DNA of 59,222 nucleotides, taken from assembly GCA_028277395.1 (NCBI GenBank), contig JANQGJ010000097.1, positions 1-59,222 of the forward strand, given 5' to 3'. Within the stretch, counting starts at the first letter, position 1. Every line of letters starts with the position of its first letter. Below the pieces are notes generated by a model. That model did not search any database. It had not been told where the DNA came from and saw only the letters and a list, made by a program, of their open reading frames with translations. The translations under genes and the position numbers were made by a program. Shown here one piece after another: positions 9,967-18,425 of this stretch. This DNA comes from Bacteroidales bacterium (lineage in GTDB: Bacteria; Bacteroidota; Bacteroidia; Bacteroidales; F082).

Positions 9967-12330
9967 CTAATATTTTATAAACCTTTTTGCGTTTGTATAT
10001 TCAGATTCAGATGAAAGCCGGTAAAAATATATCCCTGAAGGAAGATCATCAATTTCAACTTCAGCAACACTTTTCGAAATATCCAAAAACCTGGTTGAAA
10101 CAATCTCTCCAAGTAAATTAACTATCTCTAGCATAGGTTCCTGACCGATTACGGCATAATACTTAAAACTGATCTTATCATGTGCAGGGTTCGGATATGC
10201 ATCGAACAACTTCATTCCATTTTGCTTTGAAGATGTTGTTTCTCTGATATCTGTTATCTCAGATCCTATACATACTGTAAAATCATCGAAATAGAATCCA
10301 TCTTTTTTAATGTGCTGGTCACTAACAAGTACAAATCGAAACTGAACCTTTTTACCAATAAAATCGGTAAGATCTACCTCTTCAAGAACCCATTCACTTT
10401 CTCCATCATAAACAGGTTCACCTTCAGGCTGGTTTTGAGAACCAGGATGAGTATATAGTCCCTCAAGAGCTACCCAATCACCATTACCGATTTCTTTTAT
10501 CATAAACTGGACATAATCATAATCTGCCTCTACCTCCCACATCGCCCAGAATTTTGCAAATGCAATCTCAGCCAGGGAAAGGTCAATAACACTATCAAGA
10601 ACAACAATATTACTATCTTCATTTTCATATTTACCATCCGGTGAATCAGTAATTGATGCAGGATCACTATAATAATATCCCGTTGTGTTATCCCATTTTG
10701 AAGAAGACCAGTTACCCATATTATCACCACTATCTTCAAAAACCGAAATCAGGTTACCATAAACCTTTTCAATCGTATCAGCAACAATATAATCTCCATT
10801 ATCAACTTCAAGCAGGTACCTGAACTTATCACCAACTTCCACGTTTTCGCTCAACATAAATTCTATCGAATCAACTCTTAACTCGGACAATCCAAGATTC
10901 TCAAATATCACATGATCACCTACAAAATCAAGTTCATCACCCAATGGTTGTATACTTACTGTAAATTCCTCGGCAAACTTAAGCCCGATCCTTTTTATTT
11001 CAAATTTCAGATATCCGTCAGCAGTTCCCATAAAATATGGCGACTCATCAGTAAGCCTTGCGTATTTTCCGGCGAGTTTGGCAGCAGATATATTTTGCGA
11101 CATTTGTTCTTTACACAAAGGTATTATCCTGCTTATGGTAGGCCAATGACCATCAGACTGTGATCCAACCTCAGGAGTAAAAGAATAAATTTTATTCTTG
11201 GATAGTTGCTCTCCATACATCCAGTCATCAGATGCACCGTTTGTAGGGTAAATAGTTGTACTTCCGGGTCCAAAGGTGTAATCATTATTTTCTGTCATTA
11301 AGATTGACATATCTGTAAATCGTTCATCGTCAATACAAGGATCTTCGCTCCAGCCCCATGAATACAATAACATATTACCATATGAATGATAATTCAATGC
11401 AATTTTAAAATCGTTTGATTCACAAAAATCCCGTATATTTTGAATTTCAGGTTCAGAAAAAGCCGATGGGCCACGGTATGTATCTTCATCAGGATATGGC
11501 GATGATCCCTGGTTATCAAATCCCCATTTGTAACCATAATTCCTGTTAGGGTCAACTCCAAAGATACCACTACCGTTATCTCTTCGGTTTTTCCTCCACA
11601 TACCACCACCATTTGGATTATTCTGGTGATTATACTTATAACCGTCAGGATTAACAACAGGAATAAAATACAACTCTGAATTGTTAACCAAATGTTTTAT
11701 CTCATTATCAGTACTATAATTTTCGAGCAAATACCACATAAAAAAGATTGTCTGCTGAACACTTATAGGTTCATTTGAGTGGTGGCCTCCGGTATACAGA
11801 ACTTCCGGCTCATTTTCATTGATATGAGCATTATCAGATATTCTTACCCAGTATTGAAACCGTCCTTCATGTGTAAGGTTATCATCAGAAAGAGTTGCCC
11901 GTTGTGATATGAGATGAGGATAAAGTTGGTACATATCATCAATCTCTTCCAACACTTCTTCCAACGTATAAAACCCTCCCATTGATCCGTATTCAAAATT
12001 TACAGGTACAGTCCATCCGTTCATCTTATCACGTACTATGTAGTTTTGTTCATCCGACGAAGCCCGCGATTCGTAAAATAGGGAAACATCTTCGTGAATA
12101 ATTGTGTAAGCTATATCTGATTCTGTTAATCGGTCAATTTTAGAACATCTAATGTCTGTTTCTAAAAATCTGCCTTCAACATAATGACCTTCGGTAACAT
12201 CAATACCAAGTTTTGTGATTTCTTCAAGGTTGGTTTCAAATAATGATATCCTTACTTTTGAATAAATATCCTGAGATAATAACTGGGTAGACAACAATCC
12301 TATTATGATAAATGATAATAAATATCTCAT
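9967..12330 (-). CDS. Secreted M14 zinc carboxypeptidase with T9SS sorting domain
   Basis: The 787-aa protein begins with a signal peptide. The M14 catalytic domain shows the zinc motif GGHHSNEPIS (HxxE), the third zinc His in NYHSYGN, and the catalytic Glu in FTPEVGS. A beta-sandwich region and a jelly-roll-like segment follow. The last ~80 residues are a type A T9SS C-terminal domain (YPNPAHDKISF, then LPSGIYFYRL and AKRFIKY). The enzyme should be exported to the outer face and trim peptides. Its position between the Rieske and cytochrome genes is puzzling. Confidence 0.9.
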   Translation of the reverse strand: MRYLLSFIIIGLLSTQLLSQDIYSKVRISLFETNLEEITKLGIDVTEGHYVEGRFLETDIRCSKIDRLTESDIAYTIIHEDVSLFYESRASSDEQNYIVRDKMNGWTVPVNFEYGSMGGFYTLEEVLEEIDDMYQLYPHLISQRATLSDDNLTHEGRFQYWVRISDNAHINENEPEVLYTGGHHSNEPISVQQTIFFMWYLLENYSTDNEIKHLVNNSELYFIPVVNPDGYKYNHQNNPNGGGMWRKNRRDNGSGIFGVDPNRNYGYKWGFDNQGSSPYPDEDTYRGPSAFSEPEIQNIRDFCESNDFKIALNYHSYGNMLLYSWGWSEDPCIDDERFTDMSILMTENNDYTFGPGSTTIYPTNGASDDWMYGEQLSKNKIYSFTPEVGSQSDGHWPTISRIIPLCKEQMSQNISAAKLAGKYARLTDESPYFMGTADGYLKFEIKRIGLKFAEEFTVSIQPLGDELDFVGDHVIFENLGLSELRVDSIEFMLSENVEVGDKFRYLLEVDNGDYIVADTIEKVYGNLISVFEDSGDNMGNWSSSKWDNTTGYYYSDPASITDSPDGKYENEDSNIVVLDSVIDLSLAEIAFAKFWAMWEVEADYDYVQFMIKEIGNGDWVALEGLYTHPGSQNQPEGEPVYDGESEWVLEEVDLTDFIGKKVQFRFVLVSDQHIKKDGFYFDDFTVCIGSEITDIRETTSSKQNGMKLFDAYPNPAHDKISFKYYAVIGQEPMLEIVNLLGEIVSTRFLDISKSVAEVEIDDLPSGIYFYRLSSESEYTNAKRFIKY

Positions 12331-12434
12331 AACCCTATAATTTAATTATAACAGTTTTCAACCGGATATTAACTGCAATTAGCAATTTGATTCTATACTG
12401 CTGGTATTAAAAGCAGAGTATCGTTTCTCTTATT

Positions 12435-12833
12435 TCAAACCAATATTTTGATTCTCTTTAACTTATTGTCTATCTCAAAGTCAATTTCTTTCAGTGGCAG
12501 TACAGCAGGGCCTTTTGTTACCTTTCCATCCAAATTAAATACCGATCCATGGCAGGGACAAAGTAGTTTATCACCTTCAAATTGATCGATTTTGCAACCC
12601 AAATGCGTACATCTGGCAGAAAAGACTTTCGTCTCATTTCTCCTGTTCACTATAATAAAGTCACCATCAAAGGTAATCAATTTATTTGAATTAAAAGGAA
12701 AATCAACATTTTGTTTACTATTTATCGTTCTGTCTCTTGATACCATCTTATCCCAAACTACCGTTATACCAAGCATTAAACCTACAATGGCTGACTTTAT
12801 AAAGTAACGGCGCGATTGTTTATTCTTTTTCAC
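12435..12833 (-). CDS. Rieske [2Fe-2S] protein with Tat-type signal
   Basis: A 132-aa protein with N-terminal SRRYFIK twin-arginine signal/anchor followed by a hydrophobic helix, then a Rieske domain. The cluster ligands are in CTHLGC and CPCHGS. The length and anchor match the Rieske subunit of bc-type complexes. It is on the same strand as the cytochrome b/multiheme c gene, separated from it by the carboxypeptidase. It probably supplies the high-potential Fe-S branch of that complex; this partnership is inferred from proximity. Confidence 0.9.
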   Translation of the reverse strand: MKKNKQSRRYFIKSAIVGLMLGITVVWDKMVSRDRTINSKQNVDFPFNSNKLITFDGDFIIVNRRNETKVFSARCTHLGCKIDQFEGDKLLCPCHGSVFNLDGKVTKGPAVLPLKEIDFEIDNKLKRIKILV

Positions 12834-13000
12834 AAATTCACAATAAATTCACGAAAATAGCCAAATAGTTAATAAAATAGTGTTGATATCTCTTTTAAAG
12901 ATACAAATAATACCTCACAGTAAACTATGTTTAAATAAGATTAAGATACCTATTTTATATAATAGCAGGTAATTTTGATTCATTAAATTGCGAATATCAA

Positions 13001-13696
13001 TCAGCCAAACTTTGAGATTTTGTCTAATTGATCAGGTTTAAGAACTTCAATGGTTTTGCCTTTTGTTTCGATAAGACCATCTTCCTTGAATTCTTTCATA
13101 ATACGAAGTACACTTTCAATTGATAGTCCGGTTAAGTCTGCAAGGTCTGCTCTTGAAATTGGCAGATTAAACTTATTGGATTTAAACACCCTGTTTGCCA
13201 GGCATAACATTAAATCAGCAACAAGGCCTCCTGACTGCTTTCTTGTCAGACAATAAAAACGTCCATATACCTGAGCAGCATTCTCATTCTGTATATTTGC
13301 AATTTTATAAGCAAACTGCCCGTTTCTCCGCATAAGGCTCTTGAACACATTAACATCTATCAAGCTGGCAATAGAATCTACATATGTTGATGCTGAATAA
13401 ATAAAAGCATTATTTCCTTCGTAGATAGATGACAATCCAATAAAGTGATTTTCCGGAATCATTTTCAATATTAAATCTTTCGACTGCCCTCCTATATAAA
13501 CTTTAACCAGCCCCTTTTGCAGAAAAATAATATGTGATGCAAAAGATCCCTGTTTTGCTATTACCTCTCCTTTTTTGTACTCAATATCTATTGTATTCTT
13601 GTTCAACAAGTCTTTCTCTTCGTCCGTTAACACTGTAAAACACTCCGATTGAATATTCTCTACGATACAACTTCCTGATGGATTTACCTTCTTCAT
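13001..13696 (-). CDS. Crp/Fnr-family regulator 1
   Basis: It has an N-terminal cNMP-binding-type beta-roll (KGEVIAKQGSFASHI) and a C-terminal winged helix (SRADLADLTGLSIESVLRIM). I start it at 13696 because an ATG at 13747 would add a hydrophobic segment foreign to the family, and a TACATTTG -7 element lies at 13715-13722 just upstream of the chosen start. Two N-terminal cysteines (Cys10, Cys19) could bind a cofactor or sense redox or sulfur; this is speculative. It is divergent from the rhodanese-porin unit and upstream of the Rieske gene. Confidence 0.85.
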   Translation of the reverse strand: MKKVNPSGSCIVENIQSECFTVLTDEEKDLLNKNTIDIEYKKGEVIAKQGSFASHIIFLQKGLVKVYIGGQSKDLILKMIPENHFIGLSSIYEGNNAFIYSASTYVDSIASLIDVNVFKSLMRRNGQFAYKIANIQNENAAQVYGRFYCLTRKQSGGLVADLMLCLANRVFKSNKFNLPISRADLADLTGLSIESVLRIMKEFKEDGLIETKGKTIEVLKPDQLDKISKFG

Positions 13697-13714
13697 GCCC
13701 CCAAAATTTTGTGG

Positions 13715-13722
13715 CAAATGTA
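13715..13722 (-). promoter_or_regulatory. Candidate -7 element for Crp/Fnr 1
   Basis: The minus strand reads TACATTTG, matching the Bacteroidota -7 consensus TAnnTTTG and implying a transcript start shortly before the ATG at 13696. No clear -33 TTTG was found. Confidence 0.4.
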
Positions 13723-13761
13723 CAAATAATGTAAAAAACCGTCTCACTCCATGGATTTTTA

Positions 13762-13783
13762 TGTCAAATTACAATTTTTGACA
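13762..13783. promoter_or_regulatory. Perfect inverted repeat TGTCAAA-N8-TTTGACA
   Basis: The two 7-bp arms are exact reverse complements. The site lies between the divergent Crp/Fnr 1 and rhodanese-lipoprotein promoters, roughly 40-60 bp from each candidate -7 element. It is a good candidate operator for the adjacent regulator. The left arm plus spacer (TGTCAAATTACA) recurs at 18721. Confidence 0.5.
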
Positions 13784-13828
13784 CATCCAATTACAATGTT
13801 TCTATCTAAATACATACATATGATCGGT

Positions 13829-13836
13829 TACTTTTG
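13829..13836 (+). promoter_or_regulatory. Candidate -7 element for rhodanese-porin operon
   Basis: TACTTTTG matches TAnnTTTG and lies 58 bp upstream of the rhodanese-lipoprotein ATG. The inverted repeat at 13762-13783 is about 57 bp further upstream (centre to element). Confidence 0.4.
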
Positions 13837-13894
13837 TTAAAAAATTAACATTAGAGGAAACTGAAATTAAATTCTAACACTTAAATCTTTAAAA

Positions 13895-14899
13895 ATGAAA
13901 AAATTATTGAATTATTTTTTAGTTATGATGCTGGTACCGGCATTATTATTAACAAGCTGTAAGGACGACAACGACACTGATCCACAAGTTGGTGATTTCA
14001 CCACATTATCTGATTATATGGTGAATACTGGTTACGATCTGCCTGCATTACTTGAAGGTTGGGTAATTGACCCAAAACCAATTGCTGACGGTGGCATTGT
14101 TGATGTTGAAAACGAATGTACAATTCCGGGATGGACTGTATTTGACATCAGAAATGCAGATGATTTTAATAGTGGACACATAAAAGGTTCAATCAATGTT
14201 TCCCTTCAAAACATTGTTACAGAAGCTCAGGCAATTAATGACATTGACAAAATACTTGTTGTATGCTACTCAGGACAAACAGCTGGTCGTGCAGTGATGG
14301 CATTACGTCTTTCTGGATTTCCAAATGCAAAAGTTATGAAGTTTGGATTCTCTGCATGGTCAAACAATTCGGTATTCGACAAATGGTCTGATAAAACTGC
14401 TAATATTGCAGATGGAAATGCAAATTGGGTTACTACCGAATCACCTGCTCTACCTGTAAACGGATTCCCAACATGGACTACAACAACAACTGATGGTGCA
14501 GAAATATTAGCTGAAAGAGTTACTCAAATGCTGGCTGGTGAAGGCTGGGGAATAAAATCAGATTTAGTATTGGATGCTCCTGCTGACTATTCAATTTATA
14601 ATTTCTGGTCAAATGCTGATTACATTGGATACGGACATTATACAGGTGCTTATGAATACAAACCTATTTCATTGGCTGATGATATTGTAACTGCAATGAA
14701 TCCTGAAAACGACAACCTGATTTATTGCTATACTGGTCAAACATCATCATTTATTGTTGCCTGGTTAAATGTATTGGGTTATAATGCAAAAAGCATTTAC
14801 AATGGGGTAAACAGCTTACGCTATGATGCTCTCGTAGCTGGTGGTTCACCACACTGGCATTTCCCATACCATGAATATACATACGAAGTAACTGAATAA
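13895..14899 (+). CDS. Lipoprotein with two active rhodanese domains
   Basis: The signal peptide ends in a lipobox (LLTSC, Cys22), predicting a lipid-anchored periplasmic or outer-membrane protein. Two rhodanese-like domains follow. Both keep a catalytic loop Cys: CYSGQTAGRA at Cys124 and CYTGQTSSFI at Cys278. Such domains move sulfane sulfur from donors such as thiosulfate or polysulfide onto thiols. It is the first gene of a rightward unit with a porin and another rhodanese. The tandem with two intact Cys differs from classic TST, where only the C-terminal domain is active. Confidence 0.87.
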   Translation: MKKLLNYFLVMMLVPALLLTSCKDDNDTDPQVGDFTTLSDYMVNTGYDLPALLEGWVIDPKPIADGGIVDVENECTIPGWTVFDIRNADDFNSGHIKGSINVSLQNIVTEAQAINDIDKILVVCYSGQTAGRAVMALRLSGFPNAKVMKFGFSAWSNNSVFDKWSDKTANIADGNANWVTTESPALPVNGFPTWTTTTTDGAEILAERVTQMLAGEGWGIKSDLVLDAPADYSIYNFWSNADYIGYGHYTGAYEYKPISLADDIVTAMNPENDNLIYCYTGQTSSFIVAWLNVLGYNAKSIYNGVNSLRYDALVAGGSPHWHFPYHEYTYEVTE

Positions 14900-14915
14900 T
14901 AAAAGATTAATTATA

Positions 14916-14951
14916 GGAGGTTGTTTGTAGGTTATTCTATGGGCAACCTTC
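14916..14951 (+). other. Intercistronic stem-loop
   Basis: GGAGGTTG pairs with CAACCTTC (one G-U) across a 20-nt loop, between the rhodanese lipoprotein and the porin. No U-run follows, so it is more likely an mRNA-processing or partial attenuation structure than a full terminator. Confidence 0.35.
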
Positions 14952-14981
14952 TTAAATAATAAACAAAAAACACCGGTAAAA

Positions 14982-16106
14982 ATGAAAAATGCTTTATTAT
15001 ACATAGGATTAATTATCCTGTTCGCTATTACCTCAGGTCCGGTATCCGGACAAGGCTGTGTGGAAACTACTTCCGATGACGGCCCTCAGATTGTTGGATA
15101 TATACAACCTCAGTTTAATTCATATTTTTTTGGAGAGAAAGATAATGGTGATGCTGTAAAACCAAGTACTTTCTTCTTTAAAAGAGCAAGAGTTGGTATA
15201 GTTGGATCCATACCTTACGATGTAAGTTACTATGTTATGGCTGAGTTTAGTCCTGGATTATCTGGTGGAAATCCATATTTACTGGATGCATTTGTTAGCT
15301 ATGCTCCATTTGGAAAATATTTAAAATTTTCTGTTGGGCAATTCAAATCTCCTTTCAGCCTTGAGTTAAGCACACCATGTTATGCACTGCATACGATAAA
15401 CAGATCCACAGTTGTTAACAATCTTGCATCGCCATTTCGTGATATAGGAATTATGTTCCTTGGTAGTTCCGACTCATTGTTCGGAATTCATGATCTGATT
15501 TCCTATAAAATAGCTGTTTTGAACGGAACAGGAATCAATGTTAAAGATGATAACAGCAATAAAGACATAGCAGCAAGACTGGTAATTGCACCCTGGGAAT
15601 GGCTTAAAGTTGGTGGTAGTTACCGTACTGGGTTAGTCGAACAACAAGTCCAGATAAATAATGAATGGGAACAAAAGAAACGCACCAGGACCGCATTCGA
15701 TTTAACTTTCGAGAAGTGGAACTTTATGTTACAGGGTGAATACATAATGGGAGAAGATATTGGTGAGATTGCTTCAGACGGAGGTTGTGGAGGAAAAGCT
15801 ACAAATAGCGAACTCCCTACATATGATAAAGACGGATTTTGGGTAGCAGCCATGTATATGACTCCATGGAACCTGCAACCGGTTGTTAAATACGAAACAT
15901 ACAACCCTGATGGTTCTAATTATAGTTATCTTGATAAGGTTCAGAACTACGACCAGAATACCCTGACAATTGGTTTGAATTATTTTTTAAACGACTGGAC
16001 AAGAGTTCAGGTAAATTATCTCTATAACTCCGAAGGTAAAACCGATGGTGTTGTTAATGAATATGATAATGATGCATTAATGATCCAGGTTCAGGCTAAA
16101 TTTTAA
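14982..16106 (+). CDS. Porin_O_P-type outer-membrane channel
   Basis: This 374-aa protein has a cleavable signal (ending near PVSGQG) followed by alternating beta-strands of the phosphate-selective porin O/P family. Segments include IVGYIQPQFN, FFFKRARVGI, SVGQFKSPF and a terminal MIQVQAKF with C-terminal Phe typical of barrels. It should be an anion-type porin. Being flanked by two rhodaneses, it may admit thiosulfate or polysulfide. Cysteines are unusual for a porin; one lies in the loop motif GGCGG (residues 267-271, bases 15780-15794). Confidence 0.85.
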   Translation: MKNALLYIGLIILFAITSGPVSGQGCVETTSDDGPQIVGYIQPQFNSYFFGEKDNGDAVKPSTFFFKRARVGIVGSIPYDVSYYVMAEFSPGLSGGNPYLLDAFVSYAPFGKYLKFSVGQFKSPFSLELSTPCYALHTINRSTVVNNLASPFRDIGIMFLGSSDSLFGIHDLISYKIAVLNGTGINVKDDNSNKDIAARLVIAPWEWLKVGGSYRTGLVEQQVQINNEWEQKKRTRTAFDLTFEKWNFMLQGEYIMGEDIGEIASDGGCGGKATNSELPTYDKDGFWVAAMYMTPWNLQPVVKYETYNPDGSNYSYLDKVQNYDQNTLTIGLNYFLNDWTRVQVNYLYNSEGKTDGVVNEYDNDALMIQVQAKF

Positions 16107-16132
16107 TAAAACAAACATTAATAATAGTTACA

Positions 16133-17038
16133 ATGAAAAAATATAGAAATGTATTAATTGCAGGTCTGGTACTGGTACTATATTCTTCAGGATTAATGGC
16201 ACAGGGTGATATAATCACCGCAGCTGAATTCATGAAAATGTTCAAGACCAATAAAAACATGATCGTTATAGATGCCAGCAAAGCTGATAGTTATAAAAAA
16301 ACACATGTTAAAGGTGCAGTAAATATTCCACATAAATCGTTATATAAAGACAGCGAAATAGAAGGTTTAATAAATGATCCGGCCAAATTAGCTGCTCAAT
16401 TTGGTGCAAAAGGTGTAAGTGAAACCAAAACAATCGTTGTATATGATGGTGGATCGCAGAAATATTCATCAAGAGTTTACTGGATTCTTAAGTATTTGGG
16501 TGCTCCTGATGTTAAATTACTTCATAAAGATATGGACTCATGGAGAAAAGCCAGGGTTCCAATAACAAAAATGCCTACTAAAGTTGTAAAAGCAACATTT
16601 ACACCAAAAGTAAACAGTAATATTATTGCTGATATTGATTTTGTTAAAAGTGGTAAAGCTATTCTTATTGATGCACGCACAGCGGAAGAGTTTAACGGAA
16701 CATCTGACAAAAGTGTTGGTCATATTCCGGGTGCTGTAAATATTAACTACAAGGAGGTACTTACCGACAAAGATTCATTTAAGAATAAAGCTGAAATGGA
16801 AAAATTTGTTGCAAAATATCAGCTTTCTGCCGACAAACCAATTGTTGTATATTGTAATACAGGCATAATTGCTACTGTAATATATGCATCATTGAAAAAC
16901 ATCATGGGCTGGAATAATGTTAAAATCTATGATGGTGCGTACAAAGAATGGGAAGGAAAAGGCAATAAGTTTGCCAATAAAGCAGGTGTTGTAACCTCAA
17001 AAAAGGCGAAAAGCAGCCCATCTGGTGGTGGTTGCTAA
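16133..17038 (+). CDS. Periplasmic double rhodanese with GGGC C-terminal tail
   Basis: A signal peptide (cleavage after LMAQ) precedes two rhodanese domains. In the first the catalytic Cys is replaced (VVYDGGSQKYSS, Asp105). The second is intact (VVYCNTGIIATV, Cys241). After a Lys/Ser-rich linker the protein ends SSPSGGGC, with Cys301 as the very last residue; Cys241 and Cys301 are the only cysteines. I infer that the flexible tail can take a persulfide from the active site and hand it on. It is third in the unit and followed by a terminator. Confidence 0.88.
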   Translation: MKKYRNVLIAGLVLVLYSSGLMAQGDIITAAEFMKMFKTNKNMIVIDASKADSYKKTHVKGAVNIPHKSLYKDSEIEGLINDPAKLAAQFGAKGVSETKTIVVYDGGSQKYSSRVYWILKYLGAPDVKLLHKDMDSWRKARVPITKMPTKVVKATFTPKVNSNIIADIDFVKSGKAILIDARTAEEFNGTSDKSVGHIPGAVNINYKEVLTDKDSFKNKAEMEKFVAKYQLSADKPIVVYCNTGIIATVIYASLKNIMGWNNVKIYDGAYKEWEGKGNKFANKAGVVTSKKAKSSPSGGGC

Positions 17039-17048
17039 TTAAACTTAA

Positions 17049-17085
17049 AGAGAGTCACCTGACAACATAAGGTGATTCTCTTTTT
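17049..17085 (+). terminator. Rho-independent terminator after rhodanese-porin unit
   Basis: AGAGAGTCACCT pairs with AGGTGATTCTCT (one G-U) across a 9-nt loop, followed by a T-rich tail (TTTTTCTTTC). It lies 10 bp after the GGGC-rhodanese stop codon. Confidence 0.8.
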
Positions 17086-17133
17086 CTTTCAGTTTTAACC
17101 ACATCTTACCCGCACCTCATAACCAATATTACC

Positions 17134-17394
17134 ATGAATAATATAACCAAGGAAACATTCAATGGTTTAACAAAGACCGAACAAGTAGTTCTGGTAATAA
17201 ATTCTGGTAAGAAACTACAAACCAGGAATAGTAAGAAACATTTCATACAATTGTATCAGTTATCTGACTTGTTTGTTGAATTATTATATGAACGCACGAA
17301 AAAGATCATAATAGAGATTAATACTCCCTCAAATCACAGTATAATCAAGAATTATGAAATAAACGGTGATGAATTTTACATACCATTTAGTTAA
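17134..17394 (+). CDS. Hypothetical 86-residue protein
   Basis: A soluble mixed alpha/beta small protein with no Cys, signal peptide or recognised motif. It is flanked by terminator hairpins on both sides, which supports an independently transcribed short gene. Function unknown. Its position between a rhodanese operon and Crp/Fnr 2 is the only clue. Confidence 0.5.
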   Translation: MNNITKETFNGLTKTEQVVLVINSGKKLQTRNSKKHFIQLYQLSDLFVELLYERTKKIIIEINTPSNHSIIKNYEINGDEFYIPFS

Positions 17395-17424
17395 AAGGAA
17401 TTTTTTCTCATTGGATAAATACCG

Positions 17425-17458
17425 AAAGCTGCTATTAGGTTACCTTTTAGCAGCTTTT
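17425..17458. terminator. Terminator hairpin
   Basis: AAAGCTGCT pairs with AGCAGCTTT, followed by TTATTG. It could serve the 86-residue gene on the plus strand and, less clearly, Crp/Fnr 2 converging from the right. Confidence 0.65.
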
Positions 17459-17505
17459 ATTGTATAAATGTATGGATGTAAATTGAATATTTGTAAGAAT
17501 TAAAC

Positions 17506-18183
17506 CTACCCTTTTTCACTTATCTTCTTTAATAGCTCATAATTCAGTATCTCAAACGAATTACCATTAACTTTTATGGTTCCAATATCTGATAAATCCT
17601 TAAGCGCTCTTGTAACACTTTCACGGGTTGAACAAATGAGAGCGGCCAGATCATATCTTTTCAGTGGGATTGTAAATATTCTGCTTTTATTGATCTCATC
17701 AGCAAAAAACAGCAGGGTATCGGCCATACGTCCGTCAAGCTGTTTTTGATGTACATTAACAAACCTGTTGAAATAGGAGAGTTCATCCTGGCATAAATAA
17801 ATAACCAGCTCTTTAGCAAATGCAGCATTAGTTGAAAGCAATTGCTTAAACGATGTTATATCAATATAACATACTTTTGAGTTCTCAACAGCCGATGCCG
17901 AATACTGATGAACTTTACTCGTTAGAACAGTTTGTATACCAATATAACTTCCGGGTTGCACTATTTTTAATATCTGATCAGTACCCTTTACTCCTTTCTT
18001 ATGAATTTTTGCAAGTCCTTCTTTTAAATAAGCTATATGTGAAGACAAAGATCCTTCCTTAATGATATTCTCATCGGCAACCAGATCAACTTCTGCACAA
18101 TTTTCCTGCAAAAGTTGTACTTCATCCTGTGTCAGTGTTTCAACAGCCTTTGATCTGATTTTGCAAAATTCACAATTCTCCAT
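17506..18183 (-). CDS. Crp/Fnr-family regulator 2
   Basis: A 225-aa activator-type protein with a cNMP-like beta-roll (DENIIKEGSLSSHIAYLKEG) and winged helix (KRYDLAALICSTRESVTRALKDL). The N-terminus has a Cys4-x2-Cys7 pair plus Cys29, so an Fe-S or thiol-based sensor is possible but unproven. A TAACTTTG element sits 4 nt upstream of the ATG, implying an almost leaderless mRNA. A palindrome at 18229-18240 may be an autoregulatory site. Confidence 0.85.
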   Translation of the reverse strand: MENCEFCKIRSKAVETLTQDEVQLLQENCAEVDLVADENIIKEGSLSSHIAYLKEGLAKIHKKGVKGTDQILKIVQPGSYIGIQTVLTSKVHQYSASAVENSKVCYIDITSFKQLLSTNAAFAKELVIYLCQDELSYFNRFVNVHQKQLDGRMADTLLFFADEINKSRIFTIPLKRYDLAALICSTRESVTRALKDLSDIGTIKVNGNSFEILNYELLKKISEKG

Positions 18184-18187
18184 CCAA

Positions 18188-18195
18188 CAAAGTTA
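18188..18195 (-). promoter_or_regulatory. Candidate -7 element for Crp/Fnr 2
   Basis: The minus strand reads TAACTTTG, identical to the element before the SQR gene. It ends only 4 nt before the start codon, so transcription would begin at or within a base or two of the ATG. Confidence 0.45.
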
Positions 18196-18228
18196 GTGAT
18201 TTACAATTGAATTTCAAATGATTAAATG

Positions 18229-18240
18229 TGACTTTAATCA
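18229..18240. promoter_or_regulatory. Crp/Fnr-type operator TGACTTTAATCA
   Basis: In context the site reads TGTGA-N6-TCACT, close to the Crp box TGTGAN6TCACA. Its centre is 39.5 bp upstream of the Crp/Fnr 2 -7 element. The same geometry occurs in front of the SQR operon. Conforms to TGAC-N4-RTCA, shared with sites at 18910 and 26069. Confidence 0.5.
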
Positions 18241-18425
18241 CTTTTTTTTGTGCTTCGTGTATAAATGGTAATTAGCATAACTCAATTATAAACCAATCAA
18301 ATGTCTAAGTAACAATGATTAACTATCACATACATCATGAAGTTTACAAATCAGACTGTTAGTATATTTGAATATGATGAAAGGGTGATTTTAAAGTTTC
18401 TATTATTAACTAAATACATAAGGTT

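Noticed and set aside
15620..15904. 94-codon minus-strand frame inside the porin gene
   Set aside because: Antisense shadow of a well-supported coding region.
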